A stretch of 64,000 bases of DNA. Origin: Hyphomicrobiales bacterium (GTDB taxonomy: Bacteria; Pseudomonadota; Alphaproteobacteria; Rhizobiales; Rhizobiaceae). The DNA lies in NCBI GenBank assembly GCA_900469615.1, contig UBYA01000025.1:105107-169106 (forward strand), given 5' to 3'. The notes below the pieces were generated by a model. That model had not been told where the DNA came from and did no database searches. It saw only the letters and a list, made by a program, of their open reading frames with translations. Position 1 is the first letter of the stretch. Each line of letters starts with the position of its first letter. Of the stretch, positions 26,317 to 35,063 are shown piece by piece. A program made the translations under genes and the position numbers.

Positions 26317-27207
26317 ATGACAGGGAAAACAAATCTGACGATCATCCTCGCCGCTGCGGCAGTGCTGGCAAGCTCCACCGCATGGGCGGCGGGCGTTGAC
26401 CAGAAGCTGCATGACATGCTGCCGGAAAAGATCAAATCGGCGGGTGAAATCAAGGTCGGCACCGAGCCGCAGACGCCGCCTTACGATTTTTACGGCGAGG
26501 ACAACAAGACGATCATCGGTCTCGAGCGTGAGCTTCGCGACGAAATGGGTACGCGCCTCGGCGTGAAGTTTACCGACGTCCCCGCTCAATTCGCAAGCAT
26601 CATTCCCGGCATCCAGGCCGGTCGTTTCGATATGGGCATGTCGGCTTTCGGCGACTTTGCCGAGCGCGAGAAGATTGTCGATGTCGTCAACTACATGCTC
26701 GAAGGCACCAGCATTCTCGTTCTGGAAGGCAATCCGAAGGGCGTGCACAAGCTGAAGGATGCCTGCGGGCTGAATGCCGGCGCGGTTCAGGGCTCCATCC
26801 CGCTCCAGCTTCTCGACAAGCAGAAGACGCTTTGCCCGGCCGACAAGCCGCTCAACGTCATGCAGTTCCCCTCGAACGACCAGATCAAGATCGCGTTGCA
26901 GAGCGGACGCGTCGACCTTTCCATGGATACGACGGGCGTTGCAGCCTACAGCCTTCAGCATCAGCCCGAAGGCAACAAGAAGCTCGAACTCGTCAAAGGC
27001 ACCCAATATGCCGTCGGCTATCAGGCGATGCTGGTCGGCAAGGACAGCCCGCAGCTGCGCGATGCCCTGGCAGCCACCATGCAGTCGATGATCGATGACG
27101 GCTCTTACGCCAAGATCTTCGAAAAATGGGGCCTCGGCGAAAACAAGCTGGACAAAGTCACCATCAACGATGCCGCGCGTTTCGCCGACTACATGAAGCT
27201 GGATTGA
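26317..27207 (+). CDS. ABC transporter substrate-binding protein, polar amino-acid family
   Basis: A 296-residue periplasmic binding protein of family 3. Signal peptide: LTIILAAAAVLASSTAWA. The mature part shows GEIKVGTEPQTPPYDFYGED and the GFDMGMSAFGDFAERE-type segment (RFDMGMSAFGDFAEREK). Two cysteines (KDACGLN and KTLCPADK) are placed as in family members with a disulfide. The ATG at 26317 has AGGGGA upstream; an upstream ATG at 26269 is in frame but lacks a site. A strong terminator follows. The ligand may be an amino acid conjugated to a sugar, judged only from the kinase and SIS partners. Confidence 0.9.
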   Translation: MTGKTNLTIILAAAAVLASSTAWAAGVDQKLHDMLPEKIKSAGEIKVGTEPQTPPYDFYGEDNKTIIGLERELRDEMGTRLGVKFTDVPAQFASIIPGIQAGRFDMGMSAFGDFAEREKIVDVVNYMLEGTSILVLEGNPKGVHKLKDACGLNAGAVQGSIPLQLLDKQKTLCPADKPLNVMQFPSNDQIKIALQSGRVDLSMDTTGVAAYSLQHQPEGNKKLELVKGTQYAVGYQAMLVGKDSPQLRDALAATMQSMIDDGSYAKIFEKWGLGENKLDKVTINDAARFADYMKLD

Positions 27208-27224
27208 ACCCGGACAGATCCCCT

Positions 27225-27255
27225 GGCGGCCGCGATCTGCGCGGCCGCCGTTTTT
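27225..27255 (+). terminator. Intrinsic terminator after the binding-protein gene
   Basis: GGCGGCCGCG-ATCTG-CGCGGCCGCC is a perfect 10-bp GC-rich stem followed by GTTTTT. It lies between the binding-protein gene and the SIS gene. It probably gives partial termination, so the SIS gene may be transcribed less than the transporter genes. Confidence 0.85.
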
Positions 27256-27275
27256 CCAAACGTACAGGAATGACC

Positions 27276-28283
27276 ATGACAGACAGAGTGCCCTATCGCG
27301 AAGCGATCGCGCTTCAGCCCACAGCCCTGAGAGCTTGCCTCGATGCCGTTTCCAGGCAGCTCGAAGCGCTTGACGTCGAGCCTATCACGAAAGGCCCTGC
27401 GGTCCTGGTCGGCATCGGAGCCAGCCTCTACGCAGCCGTCGTGGCCGCGGCTCAAATGCGCGCGCAAGGCATTCGGGCCTTCGCATTGCCGGGCACGGAT
27501 CTCTATGATGCATCGATCGATGCCGGCGGCGCCTATATCGCCTTTTCCGCATCCGGACGCAGCGAAGAACCGGCGCGTGCGATGGAGCTTCGTCCGAATG
27601 CACACTCTTATGGTATCGCCAAGGCCGATGGCACGCCGATTTCCCGCGTCGTCAAACACATGATCGCGACCGAAAGCGGCAACGACAGCGGTCCGAACAC
27701 AACGAGCTATCTCGGCTCGCTGTTGACCGCGGCGCTGCTTGCCGACAAGGCCGGACGCCCGTCGGCCACGAATTGGGCGGAGATACCGGATCGGGCCGAA
27801 GCCGTCTTGAAGGCGACGCGCGTACAGGCAGACAAGGCCGCCAGGCTTTTTGCCGGCAAGAAATCCATCGATTGCGTGGGTGCGGGCACGGCCTGCGGAA
27901 CGGCGGGTTATGCGGCACTTCTCATTCGAGAGGCAGCGCGTGTGGCGGCTCAGGACTGGGATACGCTGAACTTCCTGCATGGGCCGATGGAGCCGAACGA
28001 CCGGGACAGCGGCGTGCTGCTGTTCGGCAACGGGCGGGAAGTCAAGCTGGCACAGGATCTCGCCGGCTTTGGCATTCCCTCGGTTCTGGTGACGTCGAGA
28101 GCCGATATCGCGGATGCCGACAATCTGGTCGTCATCCATGTTCCCGCCTTCTCCGAGGGCATCGGCGACGCAATCCTGCAGGCTATTCCGGCGCAGCTGC
28201 TCATTGCGACGCTTTCGGAAGACGCCGGTCTGCCGGTCTGCGAATTCCGCTACCGCCAGACCGACACCAAGCGGGACGTTTGA
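27276..28283 (+). CDS. SIS-domain sugar isomerase/deglycase-like protein
   Basis: A 335-residue protein with two SIS domains, as in the isomerase half of GlmS, AgaS and FrlB. Domain 1 shows GPAVLVGIGASLYAAVVAAA and the phosphosugar loop AFSASGRSEEPARAM; domain 2 shows DCVGAGTACGTAGYAALLI-type sequence and LNFLHGPMEPND. No glutaminase domain is attached. Members of this group isomerise or deaminate amino-sugar phosphates or cleave fructosamine phosphates. With the kinase and amino-acid-type importer, a two-step import-phosphorylate-cleave route is likely. The ATG at 27276 has AGGA 6 nt upstream. Confidence 0.82.
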   Translation: MTDRVPYREAIALQPTALRACLDAVSRQLEALDVEPITKGPAVLVGIGASLYAAVVAAAQMRAQGIRAFALPGTDLYDASIDAGGAYIAFSASGRSEEPARAMELRPNAHSYGIAKADGTPISRVVKHMIATESGNDSGPNTTSYLGSLLTAALLADKAGRPSATNWAEIPDRAEAVLKATRVQADKAARLFAGKKSIDCVGAGTACGTAGYAALLIREAARVAAQDWDTLNFLHGPMEPNDRDSGVLLFGNGREVKLAQDLAGFGIPSVLVTSRADIADADNLVVIHVPAFSEGIGDAILQAIPAQLLIATLSEDAGLPVCEFRYRQTDTKRDV

Positions 28284-28290
28284 CCAACGG

Positions 28291-29502
28291 CTAAACGCTG
28301 ATCCGATCCACGGCCAGCGCTTCCGGATAGAGGAAAGCGGGCTTTCCTTCCTCTCCCAAAAGTCTTGCCATGGCGAAATCCATGGCAAGGCGCACGGCAC
28401 CGAGAACGGTCGCCTGGTTGGCCAGCTGGCCATTGACCACTTCGACGGCCCAGCACAATTCGTTCACGACATTTCTTACGCCCGGCAGCAGCTGCGGATT
28501 TTGCCCGACGCCACCGCCAAGCACGATCAGTTCCGGATCGAGCACGCTCACGCAAGCAGCGGCCAGGTTTCCGACATCCCGGGCATGTTGTTCGACAATG
28601 GCGCGCGCAGCAGGAGACTGCTCGACGCGCGCAAAGAGGTCGCTGGTGCTTTCCGGCGGCTTTCCTTCCTTTTCCGGCCAGCTCGCGGCCGCGCGCTCCA
28701 GCAACGCCGCCGAGCCCATATAGGTTTCCACCTGCTGCCACTTCGGCTGCTCCCGCTCCGACCAGGGAAACGGCAGATGGCCGATTTCGCCGGCGCCACC
28801 CTTGAAGCCGCGGAACAGCCGTCCATCGAGTACGATGCCCATGCCGGTCTTCACGCCGATCTGCATGTAGATCGCGAAGGAGTGATGCTTTGCCGCTCCC
28901 TCGTGATATTCGGCGAGCGCGGCGCAATTGACGTTGTTTTCCAGGAGTACGGGCGCTCCGTAGGCGGATTGCAGCCGTGCCAGTATGGGAAGCAGTATAT
29001 CGCGGCCGAACATTCTCTCGAGCGAAGCCGAGATGATGTTGGGAAGAGCGATCACCAAGGCACGCAGCGGTGTCGATCGCGCTTCGAACTGTGAGAGCAG
29101 CTGCTTGATAACCTCTTCGATCAACCGAAACCGTTCGGCGGCGGACTTATCGACCAGCTGCCTTCCCACCGTGGCCAGCGTAGCGCCATCGAGACCGCGC
29201 GCGATCGCGTTGATATGCGTCGTTCCGCAATCGATCCCGACAACGAAGCCGGCCCCGGGGCCAAGGCCGTAGGTAACCGAGGTGCGCCCGACCGAGCCGC
29301 GGTTGATGCCCGCCGGAGCCAGAAGATCATAACGTTCGAGCTCGCTGACCGCCGCGGACATGGTGGGCTTGGAGAACATGAGCGCAGCGCTCAATTGCGG
29401 TCTGGTGGCAGGCCCGTTGCTGGCGATCGTCCGCAGCACCGCCCGCGCGCTTTCCGTCAGCGGCGGCGCGTCAATTCCGGTCTGTTGCCATGCAGTATTC
29501 AA
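28291..29502 (-). CDS. ROK-family transcriptional regulator
   Basis: A 403-residue ROK-type repressor: N-terminal winged HTH (residues ~15-70, RPQLSAALMFSKPTMSAAVS) joined to a sugar-kinase fold (FVVGIDCGTTHINAIARGL, ALPNIISASLERMF, LIVLGGGVGQNPQLL). The GEIGHLPFPW segment is present, but the usual zinc-binding CxCGxxGC cluster that follows is absent. It starts with TTG at 29502; no ATG in frame is near. It converges on the SIS gene and is the likely local regulator, acting at the palindrome upstream of the kinase gene. Confidence 0.88.
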   Translation of the reverse strand: MNTAWQQTGIDAPPLTESARAVLRTIASNGPATRPQLSAALMFSKPTMSAAVSELERYDLLAPAGINRGSVGRTSVTYGLGPGAGFVVGIDCGTTHINAIARGLDGATLATVGRQLVDKSAAERFRLIEEVIKQLLSQFEARSTPLRALVIALPNIISASLERMFGRDILLPILARLQSAYGAPVLLENNVNCAALAEYHEGAAKHHSFAIYMQIGVKTGMGIVLDGRLFRGFKGGAGEIGHLPFPWSEREQPKWQQVETYMGSAALLERAAASWPEKEGKPPESTSDLFARVEQSPAARAIVEQHARDVGNLAAACVSVLDPELIVLGGGVGQNPQLLPGVRNVVNELCWAVEVVNGQLANQATVLGAVRLAMDFAMARLLGEEGKPAFLYPEALAVDRISV

Positions 29503-29838
29503 AAGACACCCGGAGCAATCGTCATTCGTAAAGCTCCCTTACCATCGCCACCGCCGAAAAGACAGAGCGGATATCATACGCCCCCGACTTTTAAAGTCTT
29601 CATGAGGCACCCGACCCGGGCACTGGTGCTTTGCCGGGATATCCGCAACGTTTAGCCGGAAGATAGGCTTGAGCTTACGGAGCCGCCGCCCGCAAGCTGT
29701 CGATGCGGCATGCGAACCATGGCGGACAATTTTGGAAACTATCTCATCGTCGGCAGCGTTTCGGACATCCGATGCGTTGTCACATCCATGTCATCAAATG
29801 CGTCGACACCTCAAGCCTGATCAAAAGCGAGTACCGAG
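29503..29838. other. Intergenic region between the ROK and decarboxylase genes
   Basis: This 336-bp divergent gap contains a 13-nt odd palindrome GACTTT-T-AAAGTC at 29586-29598. It presumably holds both promoters. I see no protein-like reading frame or RNA gene in it. Confidence 0.55.
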
Positions 29839-32196
29839 ATGGATTATTTCAGACGCTTCAACTTTCTGTTCGCAACGCCGGCCTTCGACAGCGAGGATTT
29901 GGAGGGAGCTCGCTACAATCAGATCGTCGAGGAGATCGAACGCTCCGGTTTCGAGGTCGTGCGTGCGCGCAACCTGGAAGATGCGGAGATCGCCGTGCAG
30001 ACAGATGCCGCCATCGGCTGCATGCTGGTCGACTGGGGCAAGAAGGGGCTTGAGGGCAAGACGGCTTCCCTCATCAATCTGATGCGCCGGCGCGGCCTCG
30101 AATTTCCGATCATCCTGCTGATCCGCCGCAAACGCTTCGAGGATGTGCCGGTCGAGGTGCTCGATTTCATCGACGGCTACGTCTTCCTTTCCGAAGAGAC
30201 GCCCGCTTTCATCGCCAAGAGCCTCATCAGCCGGCTCAAGCAATATGCCGAGACGCTGAAGACGCCTTTTTTCGGCGCGCTGGTCGATTATGCCGAGGAA
30301 GGCAACCAGCTCTGGACCTGCCCGGGGCACAATGGCGGCATCTTCTACAGCCGCAGCCCGATCGGTCGGGTGTTCATGGAGCATCTGGGTGAAGCGGTCT
30401 TCCGCGACGACCTCGACAATTCGGTGCTCGATCTCGGCGACCTGCTGACCCATGAAGGCCCGGCACTGGCCGCACAGAAGGAGGCTGCCAAGATTTTTGG
30501 CGCCGAGAAGACCTATTTCGTCCTGAACGGCACCTCGACATCCAACAAGGTCGCGCTCTCGGCCCTGGTCACGGACGGCGATCTGGTGCTGTTCGACCGC
30601 AACAACCACAAGGCCGCTCATCACGGCGCCCTGATGATCTCCGGCGGCATTCCGGTTTACCTGCCGACCATCCGCAATCTCTACGGATTGATCGGCCCCA
30701 TCGATTTTGCCGCCATGGATGAGGAAGCCCTGCGGGAGCGCATTCGCACCCATCCGCTTGTGAAAGACCCGGAGGCCTACAAAAAGCCGCGTCCGTTCCG
30801 CGTCGCGGTATTGGAGCAGTGCACCTATGACGGCACCATTCACAATGCCGAGATGATCCTCAAGCGCATCGGGCATCTATGCGACTACATCCTCTTCGAC
30901 GAGGCATGGGCGGGTTTCATGAAATTTCACCCGCTCTATGCCGGACGCTTCGCCATGGGCCTCGCCGACCTCGGCCCGGAGGCGCCGGGGATCATCGCCA
31001 CGCAATCCACCCACAAGCAGCTGGCAAGCTTTTCTCAGGCCTCTCAGATCCATATGAAGGACCGGCATATCACCGGCCAGAAACGCCGTGTAGAACACCG
31101 GCGCTTCAACGAGAGCTTCATGCAGCACGCCTCGACCTCTCCTTTCTATCCGCTGTTTGCCTCGCTCGATGTCGGCGCGCAGATGATGAAGGGGCGCTCG
31201 GGCGAGGTGCTCTGGGACGACACGATCCGCCTCGGTATCGAGCTGCGCAAGAAGATCCGCGCCGTGCGCCGTGAATTCGAGGAGAAGGAACACCGTCCCG
31301 AGCGTCGGTGGTTCTTCGAGCCTTTCGTGCCGGATCGGGTGGCTATCCCGGATGTGTCCAGTCCCGGCGCAGTGCATGACGTGCCATGGGAGAGCGTCGC
31401 CACCGACCAGCTCGCCACCAATCCCGCTTTCTGGCATCTCACGCCCGGCGCGGCATGGCACGGCTTTTCGGACATGGAGCCGGGCTTCGCCATGACCGAC
31501 CCGAACAAGCTCACCCTGCTCACCCCCGGCTTCGATCGCGCAAGCGGGCAATACACCGAGCACGGCATACCGGCGCCCGTGGTCGCGCAATATCTGCGCG
31601 AAAACCGTATCGTCGCGGAGAAGAACGACCTTAATTCCCTGCTGTTCCTCCTCACCCCCGGCGTCGAGGCCAGCAAGGCCGGCACCTTGATCAGCGGTCT
31701 CGTCGCCTTCAAGAAACTCTATGACGACAATGTGCCGCTCGAGGAGGCAATCCCTGAATTCTACCGCCGCCGGCCGGGCCGCTATGCAGGGGTACGGCTG
31801 CGCGATCTGTGCACGCAAATGCACGGCTTCTTCCGACAGGCCAATGTCAGCGCGCTTCAGACGCTGCAGTTTTCCGCCGGCCATTTGCCGCCGATTGCGA
31901 TGTCGCCGCATGATGCGGCGCGCTGCCTTGTTCGCAACGATGTCGACTATCTGCCGATCGATGCCATTACCGGCCGCATCGCGACGACGCCGTTCGTGGT
32001 CTACCCGCCGGGGATCGCCACCATCGTACCCGGCGAGCGGCTGACGGAGGAAGCGAAGCCCATGCTCGACTATCTCAAGATGTTCGAAACCTGTTTCAAC
32101 ACCTTCCCCGGCTTCGAAGTCGAGATTCAGGGAGTCTATCGCGAAGCCGATGACGCCGGCCGCATCAGACTCCATACCTATGTCGTTGCCGAATAG
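29839..32196 (+). CDS. PLP-dependent Orn/Lys/Arg decarboxylase, prokaryotic fold-type I
   Basis: A 785-residue decarboxylase of the biodegradative Orn/Lys/Arg class. Order: N-terminal receiver-like wing domain (residues ~1-130, IGCMLVDWGKKGLEGKTAS); PLP-binding core with NGTSTSNKVALSAL, LFDEAWAGFMKFHPL and the Schiff-base lysine K393 in STHKQLASFSQAS; and a C-terminal domain. It converts a basic amino acid to a polyamine or cadaverine with CO2 loss, often for acid resistance. The sequence alone does not tell ornithine, lysine and arginine apart. No antiporter gene follows; an acetyltransferase gene lies 21 nt downstream. Confidence 0.92.
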   Translation: MDYFRRFNFLFATPAFDSEDLEGARYNQIVEEIERSGFEVVRARNLEDAEIAVQTDAAIGCMLVDWGKKGLEGKTASLINLMRRRGLEFPIILLIRRKRFEDVPVEVLDFIDGYVFLSEETPAFIAKSLISRLKQYAETLKTPFFGALVDYAEEGNQLWTCPGHNGGIFYSRSPIGRVFMEHLGEAVFRDDLDNSVLDLGDLLTHEGPALAAQKEAAKIFGAEKTYFVLNGTSTSNKVALSALVTDGDLVLFDRNNHKAAHHGALMISGGIPVYLPTIRNLYGLIGPIDFAAMDEEALRERIRTHPLVKDPEAYKKPRPFRVAVLEQCTYDGTIHNAEMILKRIGHLCDYILFDEAWAGFMKFHPLYAGRFAMGLADLGPEAPGIIATQSTHKQLASFSQASQIHMKDRHITGQKRRVEHRRFNESFMQHASTSPFYPLFASLDVGAQMMKGRSGEVLWDDTIRLGIELRKKIRAVRREFEEKEHRPERRWFFEPFVPDRVAIPDVSSPGAVHDVPWESVATDQLATNPAFWHLTPGAAWHGFSDMEPGFAMTDPNKLTLLTPGFDRASGQYTEHGIPAPVVAQYLRENRIVAEKNDLNSLLFLLTPGVEASKAGTLISGLVAFKKLYDDNVPLEEAIPEFYRRRPGRYAGVRLRDLCTQMHGFFRQANVSALQTLQFSAGHLPPIAMSPHDAARCLVRNDVDYLPIDAITGRIATTPFVVYPPGIATIVPGERLTEEAKPMLDYLKMFETCFNTFPGFEVEIQGVYREADDAGRIRLHTYVVAE

Positions 32197-32217
32197 GCCA
32201 GCAATTCAGGTTTGATC

Positions 32218-33063
32218 ATGGAGCAGAATAAAACGATCGTCATTCGCCCGTCTCGAGATACCGACGTCGATGCCATGCTGGCGATCTATCGCCGCCATAT
32301 TCGCCGCGGCGTCGAAGATGGGGTCGACGATAGCGACACGCCGCAACCGGACGATTTGCGGGAGCGCCGCAAGAATTTGAAGAACCGCAGGTTTCCCCAT
32401 GTCGTCGCGATCGAAGGCGAAAAGGTGGTGGGCTATGCCTATGTGGTGTTGTTCCGCAAGCGCCCGGCCTATCGCTATACCGTCAAGCACTCCATCTATG
32501 TGCATCACGAGCATGTCGGCCAGGGCGTTGGGAGCCTGCTCATGCGCGGGCTGATAGACGCCTGCGCGGCAGCGGGCTTCCGGCAGATGATCGGTTATAT
32601 CGACGCGGACAACGTCGCCTCGCTGGCCCTGCACGAACGCTTCTGTTTCGCCCGTGTCGGCCTGTTGCCGGCAGTCGCCTATCGCTACGGTCGCTGGGCG
32701 GACAGCGTGATGGTCCAACGTCACTGGGCTTCGGTTCGACCACTCCGCCACCTCCCCCGCCGCTCTCCACCCGCTGAAGCAACAGGCCCGATGCATAAGC
32801 AGCGTCATTCGTCATGGCGCCAGGCACTCGTCACATATGCCGCAGCCGTCATCGTCCATCTTCGCCGCCGATCGCATCCTTCGACAGCAAAGACATGCCG
32901 TGGCGTCCGCCTGAGGCTCCTCGGTGCGCTCGGGTGGAAGAATCTCCATATGCAGATCGGAAAGCGGATTGGTTGCAAGATGGCCCATGTGAGGCTCCGT
33001 GTAGGGGGATCGACAAGAGATAGGAAGCCTTGCACGCATCGCAAGATGGCGACGGCAGCTTAG
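32218..33063 (+). CDS. GNAT acetyltransferase with frameshifted C-terminal extension
   Basis: Residues 1-~168 form a complete GNAT N-acetyltransferase of the phosphinothricin-acetyltransferase-like group: IVIRPSRDTDVDAMLAIYRR, HSIYVHHEHVGQGVGSLLM (acetyl-CoA loop), YIDADNVASLALHERFCFAR, and closing YRYGRWADSVMVQR. The family normally ends a few residues later with LGxGSTTPP-like sequence. That ending is present here in another frame (LGFGSTTPPPPPPLSTR, stop at 32774-32776), so a base appears lost near 32718-32724. The uninterrupted frame instead adds ~113 unrelated residues and runs antisense over a small minus-strand gene. Start ATG 32218 has AGG 7 nt upstream. Whether the acceptor is a polyamine is a guess from the decarboxylase neighbour. 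Confidence 0.75.
   Translation: MEQNKTIVIRPSRDTDVDAMLAIYRRHIRRGVEDGVDDSDTPQPDDLRERRKNLKNRRFPHVVAIEGEKVVGYAYVVLFRKRPAYRYTVKHSIYVHHEHVGQGVGSLLMRGLIDACAAAGFRQMIGYIDADNVASLALHERFCFARVGLLPAVAYRYGRWADSVMVQRHWASVRPLRHLPRRSPPAEATGPMHKQRHSSWRQALVTYAAAVIVHLRRRSHPSTAKTCRGVRLRLLGALGWKNLHMQIGKRIGCKMAHVRLRVGGSTRDRKPCTHRKMATAA
32812..32988 (-). CDS. Small cysteine-rich (zinc-ribbon-like) protein, antisense to the GNAT extension
   Basis: A 58-residue protein on the minus strand: MGHLATNPLSDLHMEILPPE at the start and a C-terminal pair of Cys motifs (CLCCRRMRSA and GCGICDECLAP) that could form a small zinc site. The ATG at 32988 has GGAG 6 nt upstream. The protein-like composition and Cys spacing make it more credible than the overlapping plus-strand extension. 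Function unknown. Confidence 0.6.
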   Translation of the reverse strand: MGHLATNPLSDLHMEILPPERTEEPQADATACLCCRRMRSAAKMDDDGCGICDECLAP

Positions 33064-33378
33064 GCGGCACCGGCCGATTTTCCTGTGCTCTCTTCAGCGA
33101 GGCACCGCCCCGGTTTTGCAGCATAGACGAACTCCGGGTGAAGCCGGGCCGGGAATTCCTCGGCGTGACGGATAAGGTTTGCCGAGATGTCACGCCATGC
33201 GGACGGCATGTTTGAGGCCGACAAGCAGCGGCCGGTCGATGTCCGTTCCAAGGATAGAGTCCAACATCGCAAACCATTGCGTCGGTACGAACGCTGCAAA
33301 GGGATTGGCGATCGCCCGCCGTCGCTGTAGGACAGCATTGCAATCGAGATTCTGTAAGGCCGCCGGGGAGTGAGACAA
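33060..33378 (-). pseudogene. Broken small ORF, frame change in the middle
   Basis: On the minus strand one frame reads SHSPAALQNLDCNAVLQ through WFAMLDSILGTDIDRPLLVG and LKHAVRMA before a stop at 33190-33192. A second frame continues with WRDISANLIRHAEEFPARLH, PEFVYAAKPG and the GKSAGAA ending, with its stop at 33060-33062. Both halves look like real protein and join end to end, so a one-base indel near 33195-33215 has probably split a ~105-residue gene starting at TTG 33378. I do not recognise the family. It diverges from the MFS gene with only 5 bp between starts. Confidence 0.42.
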
Positions 33379-33383
33379 AAGAA

Positions 33384-34868
33384 ATGAATAAGATAACCTT
33401 TCCGAATGAAAAGGCCGCGGCAGCATCTGTTCCTTCCGAATCCGAGAAGAACATCATTATTGCGGGAGTTCTGCTTTCCATGCTGCTTGCCGCGCTGGAC
33501 CAGACGATCGTCGCCCCTGCCATGCCGACGATCGGCGAGGCCATCGGGCATCCCGAATATCTGCCCTGGCTCGTGACCGGCTATCTCCTGACCGCGACCG
33601 CCATGGCGCCGCTCTACGGCAAGATATCGGATGTGCATGGTCGCCGCCCGACCATCTTCGCGGCCATCATCATCTTTCTCGCAGGCTCGCTCATCAGCGC
33701 TCTCGCCCCCAATATGCTGGTGCTGATCATCGGCCGCGCGGTGCAGGGCCTGGGTGGCGGCGGCCTGTTCGCACTGTCGCAGACAGTCATCGGCGATCTC
33801 GTCCCGCCGCGCGAACGCGCGCGTTATGCGGCCTGGATTTCAGGAACGTGGGCGGTGGCAAGCATTGCCGGGCCGCTGCTCGGCGGCACGTTCGCCCAGC
33901 ACCTGCATTGGTCCCTGATCTTCTGGATCAACATCCCGCTCGGCCTGATGGCGCTGGCAATCATCAACAACCCCTTGAAGAAGCTGCCCGTGAGCGCTCG
34001 CGCGCACCGCATCGACGCCGCCGGCGCGATGCTGCTCGTCGTCGCGACTGCACTGTTGCTCCTCGCTCTCAACTGGGGCGGCAGCCGCTACTCATGGCTG
34101 TCACCGATCATCGTCGGGCTGCTGGGCTGTTCGGCCGCCCTCTGGGCCGTGTTCGGCCTACGCCTGCAGCGCACGGAAGAGCCCCTGATCTCGCTTGAAG
34201 TGCTCGGCAATTCCGTCGTGCGGTGCGGGACGCTGGCAATGTTCACGGTGCAGGCCGCCAATGTCGGCCTTTCGGTCTATCTTCCCGTTTACATGCAATC
34301 GGTTTACGGCCTTTCCGCAAGCAGTTCGGGCATCGCCATGCTCGGCCTGCTGCTTGGCACGGTGGTTGGAGCCATGGCCAGCGGAAGGGCGATTCCACGC
34401 ATCGCCCATTATAAGATGATCGCGATCATCGGGGCGCTGTTCAGCCTGGTTTGCCTCACGGCGCTGGCGCTCCTGGCCGGCCATTCTTCATTGATTGTGC
34501 TTGAGTTTCTAACGATCGGCGCGGGGCTTGGCACCGGAACGACATTTCCGGTCGCCACTGTGTCCGTGCAAAATGCGGTCGATCAGGCTCATCTCGGGGT
34601 GGCGACGGGCGTCCTTACGTTTCTGCGTTCGCTCGGCGGCGCTCTCGGGGTCGCGATCCTCGGCGCCATCGCGCTCGGCAACGGCCTCCCGCTTGGCGGA
34701 GAGGGCCTGCAGGCGCTGAATACCGCCGGCACGGCGGCGATGCCCTTCGCCTATATTTTCTTCGCTTGCGCCACCACAATGGCATTGTCGCTCGTCGCGT
34801 TCCATTTCATGCCGGAAAAGCCGCTCCGTGGCCGCGCCGAAAGTGACACGCCGGTCATCGTCGAATAA
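33384..34868 (+). CDS. MFS multidrug transporter, DHA2 (EmrB/QacA) family
   Basis: A 494-residue, 14-helix-type efflux transporter. Motif D1-like LLAALDQTIVAPAMPTIGEA, motif A YGKISDVHGRRPTIFAA and motif C-like AGPLLGGTFAQHLHWSLIFW identify the DHA2 drug:H+ antiporter family. No HlyD/EmrA partner is adjacent, so it probably acts in the inner membrane alone. A broken small ORF diverges from it; no intact regulator gene is next to it. Start ATG 33384; upstream AAAAGA is a weak ribosome-binding site. Confidence 0.9.
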   Translation: MNKITFPNEKAAAASVPSESEKNIIIAGVLLSMLLAALDQTIVAPAMPTIGEAIGHPEYLPWLVTGYLLTATAMAPLYGKISDVHGRRPTIFAAIIIFLAGSLISALAPNMLVLIIGRAVQGLGGGGLFALSQTVIGDLVPPRERARYAAWISGTWAVASIAGPLLGGTFAQHLHWSLIFWINIPLGLMALAIINNPLKKLPVSARAHRIDAAGAMLLVVATALLLLALNWGGSRYSWLSPIIVGLLGCSAALWAVFGLRLQRTEEPLISLEVLGNSVVRCGTLAMFTVQAANVGLSVYLPVYMQSVYGLSASSSGIAMLGLLLGTVVGAMASGRAIPRIAHYKMIAIIGALFSLVCLTALALLAGHSSLIVLEFLTIGAGLGTGTTFPVATVSVQNAVDQAHLGVATGVLTFLRSLGGALGVAILGAIALGNGLPLGGEGLQALNTAGTAAMPFAYIFFACATTMALSLVAFHFMPEKPLRGRAESDTPVIVE

Positions 34869-34903
34869 AGGTAGCCGTGCCGATTACGGAAGAATGGCGC
34901 CGC

Positions 34904-34933
34904 CAACTCTCTTGCCAACAACTCTCTTGCCAA
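34904..34933. repeat. Perfect tandem duplication of 15 bp
   Basis: CAACTCTCTTGCCAA occurs twice in a row with no mismatch (34904-34918 and 34919-34933), in the short gap between the convergent MFS and N-formylglutamate-amidohydrolase-like genes. Probably a recent slippage duplication. Confidence 0.85.
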
Positions 34934-35063
34934 AGAGCGGATTGACAGCGATTCGAGAGGCTTGGAGCGGTTCGGTTCCTCTTGAAATCACCGAACTGCT
35001 CCAACTGTTTGTTTTGGCGCAATTTTGGCAGGAAAACCGCTATGTCCTCCTGCCGGAATTGAT

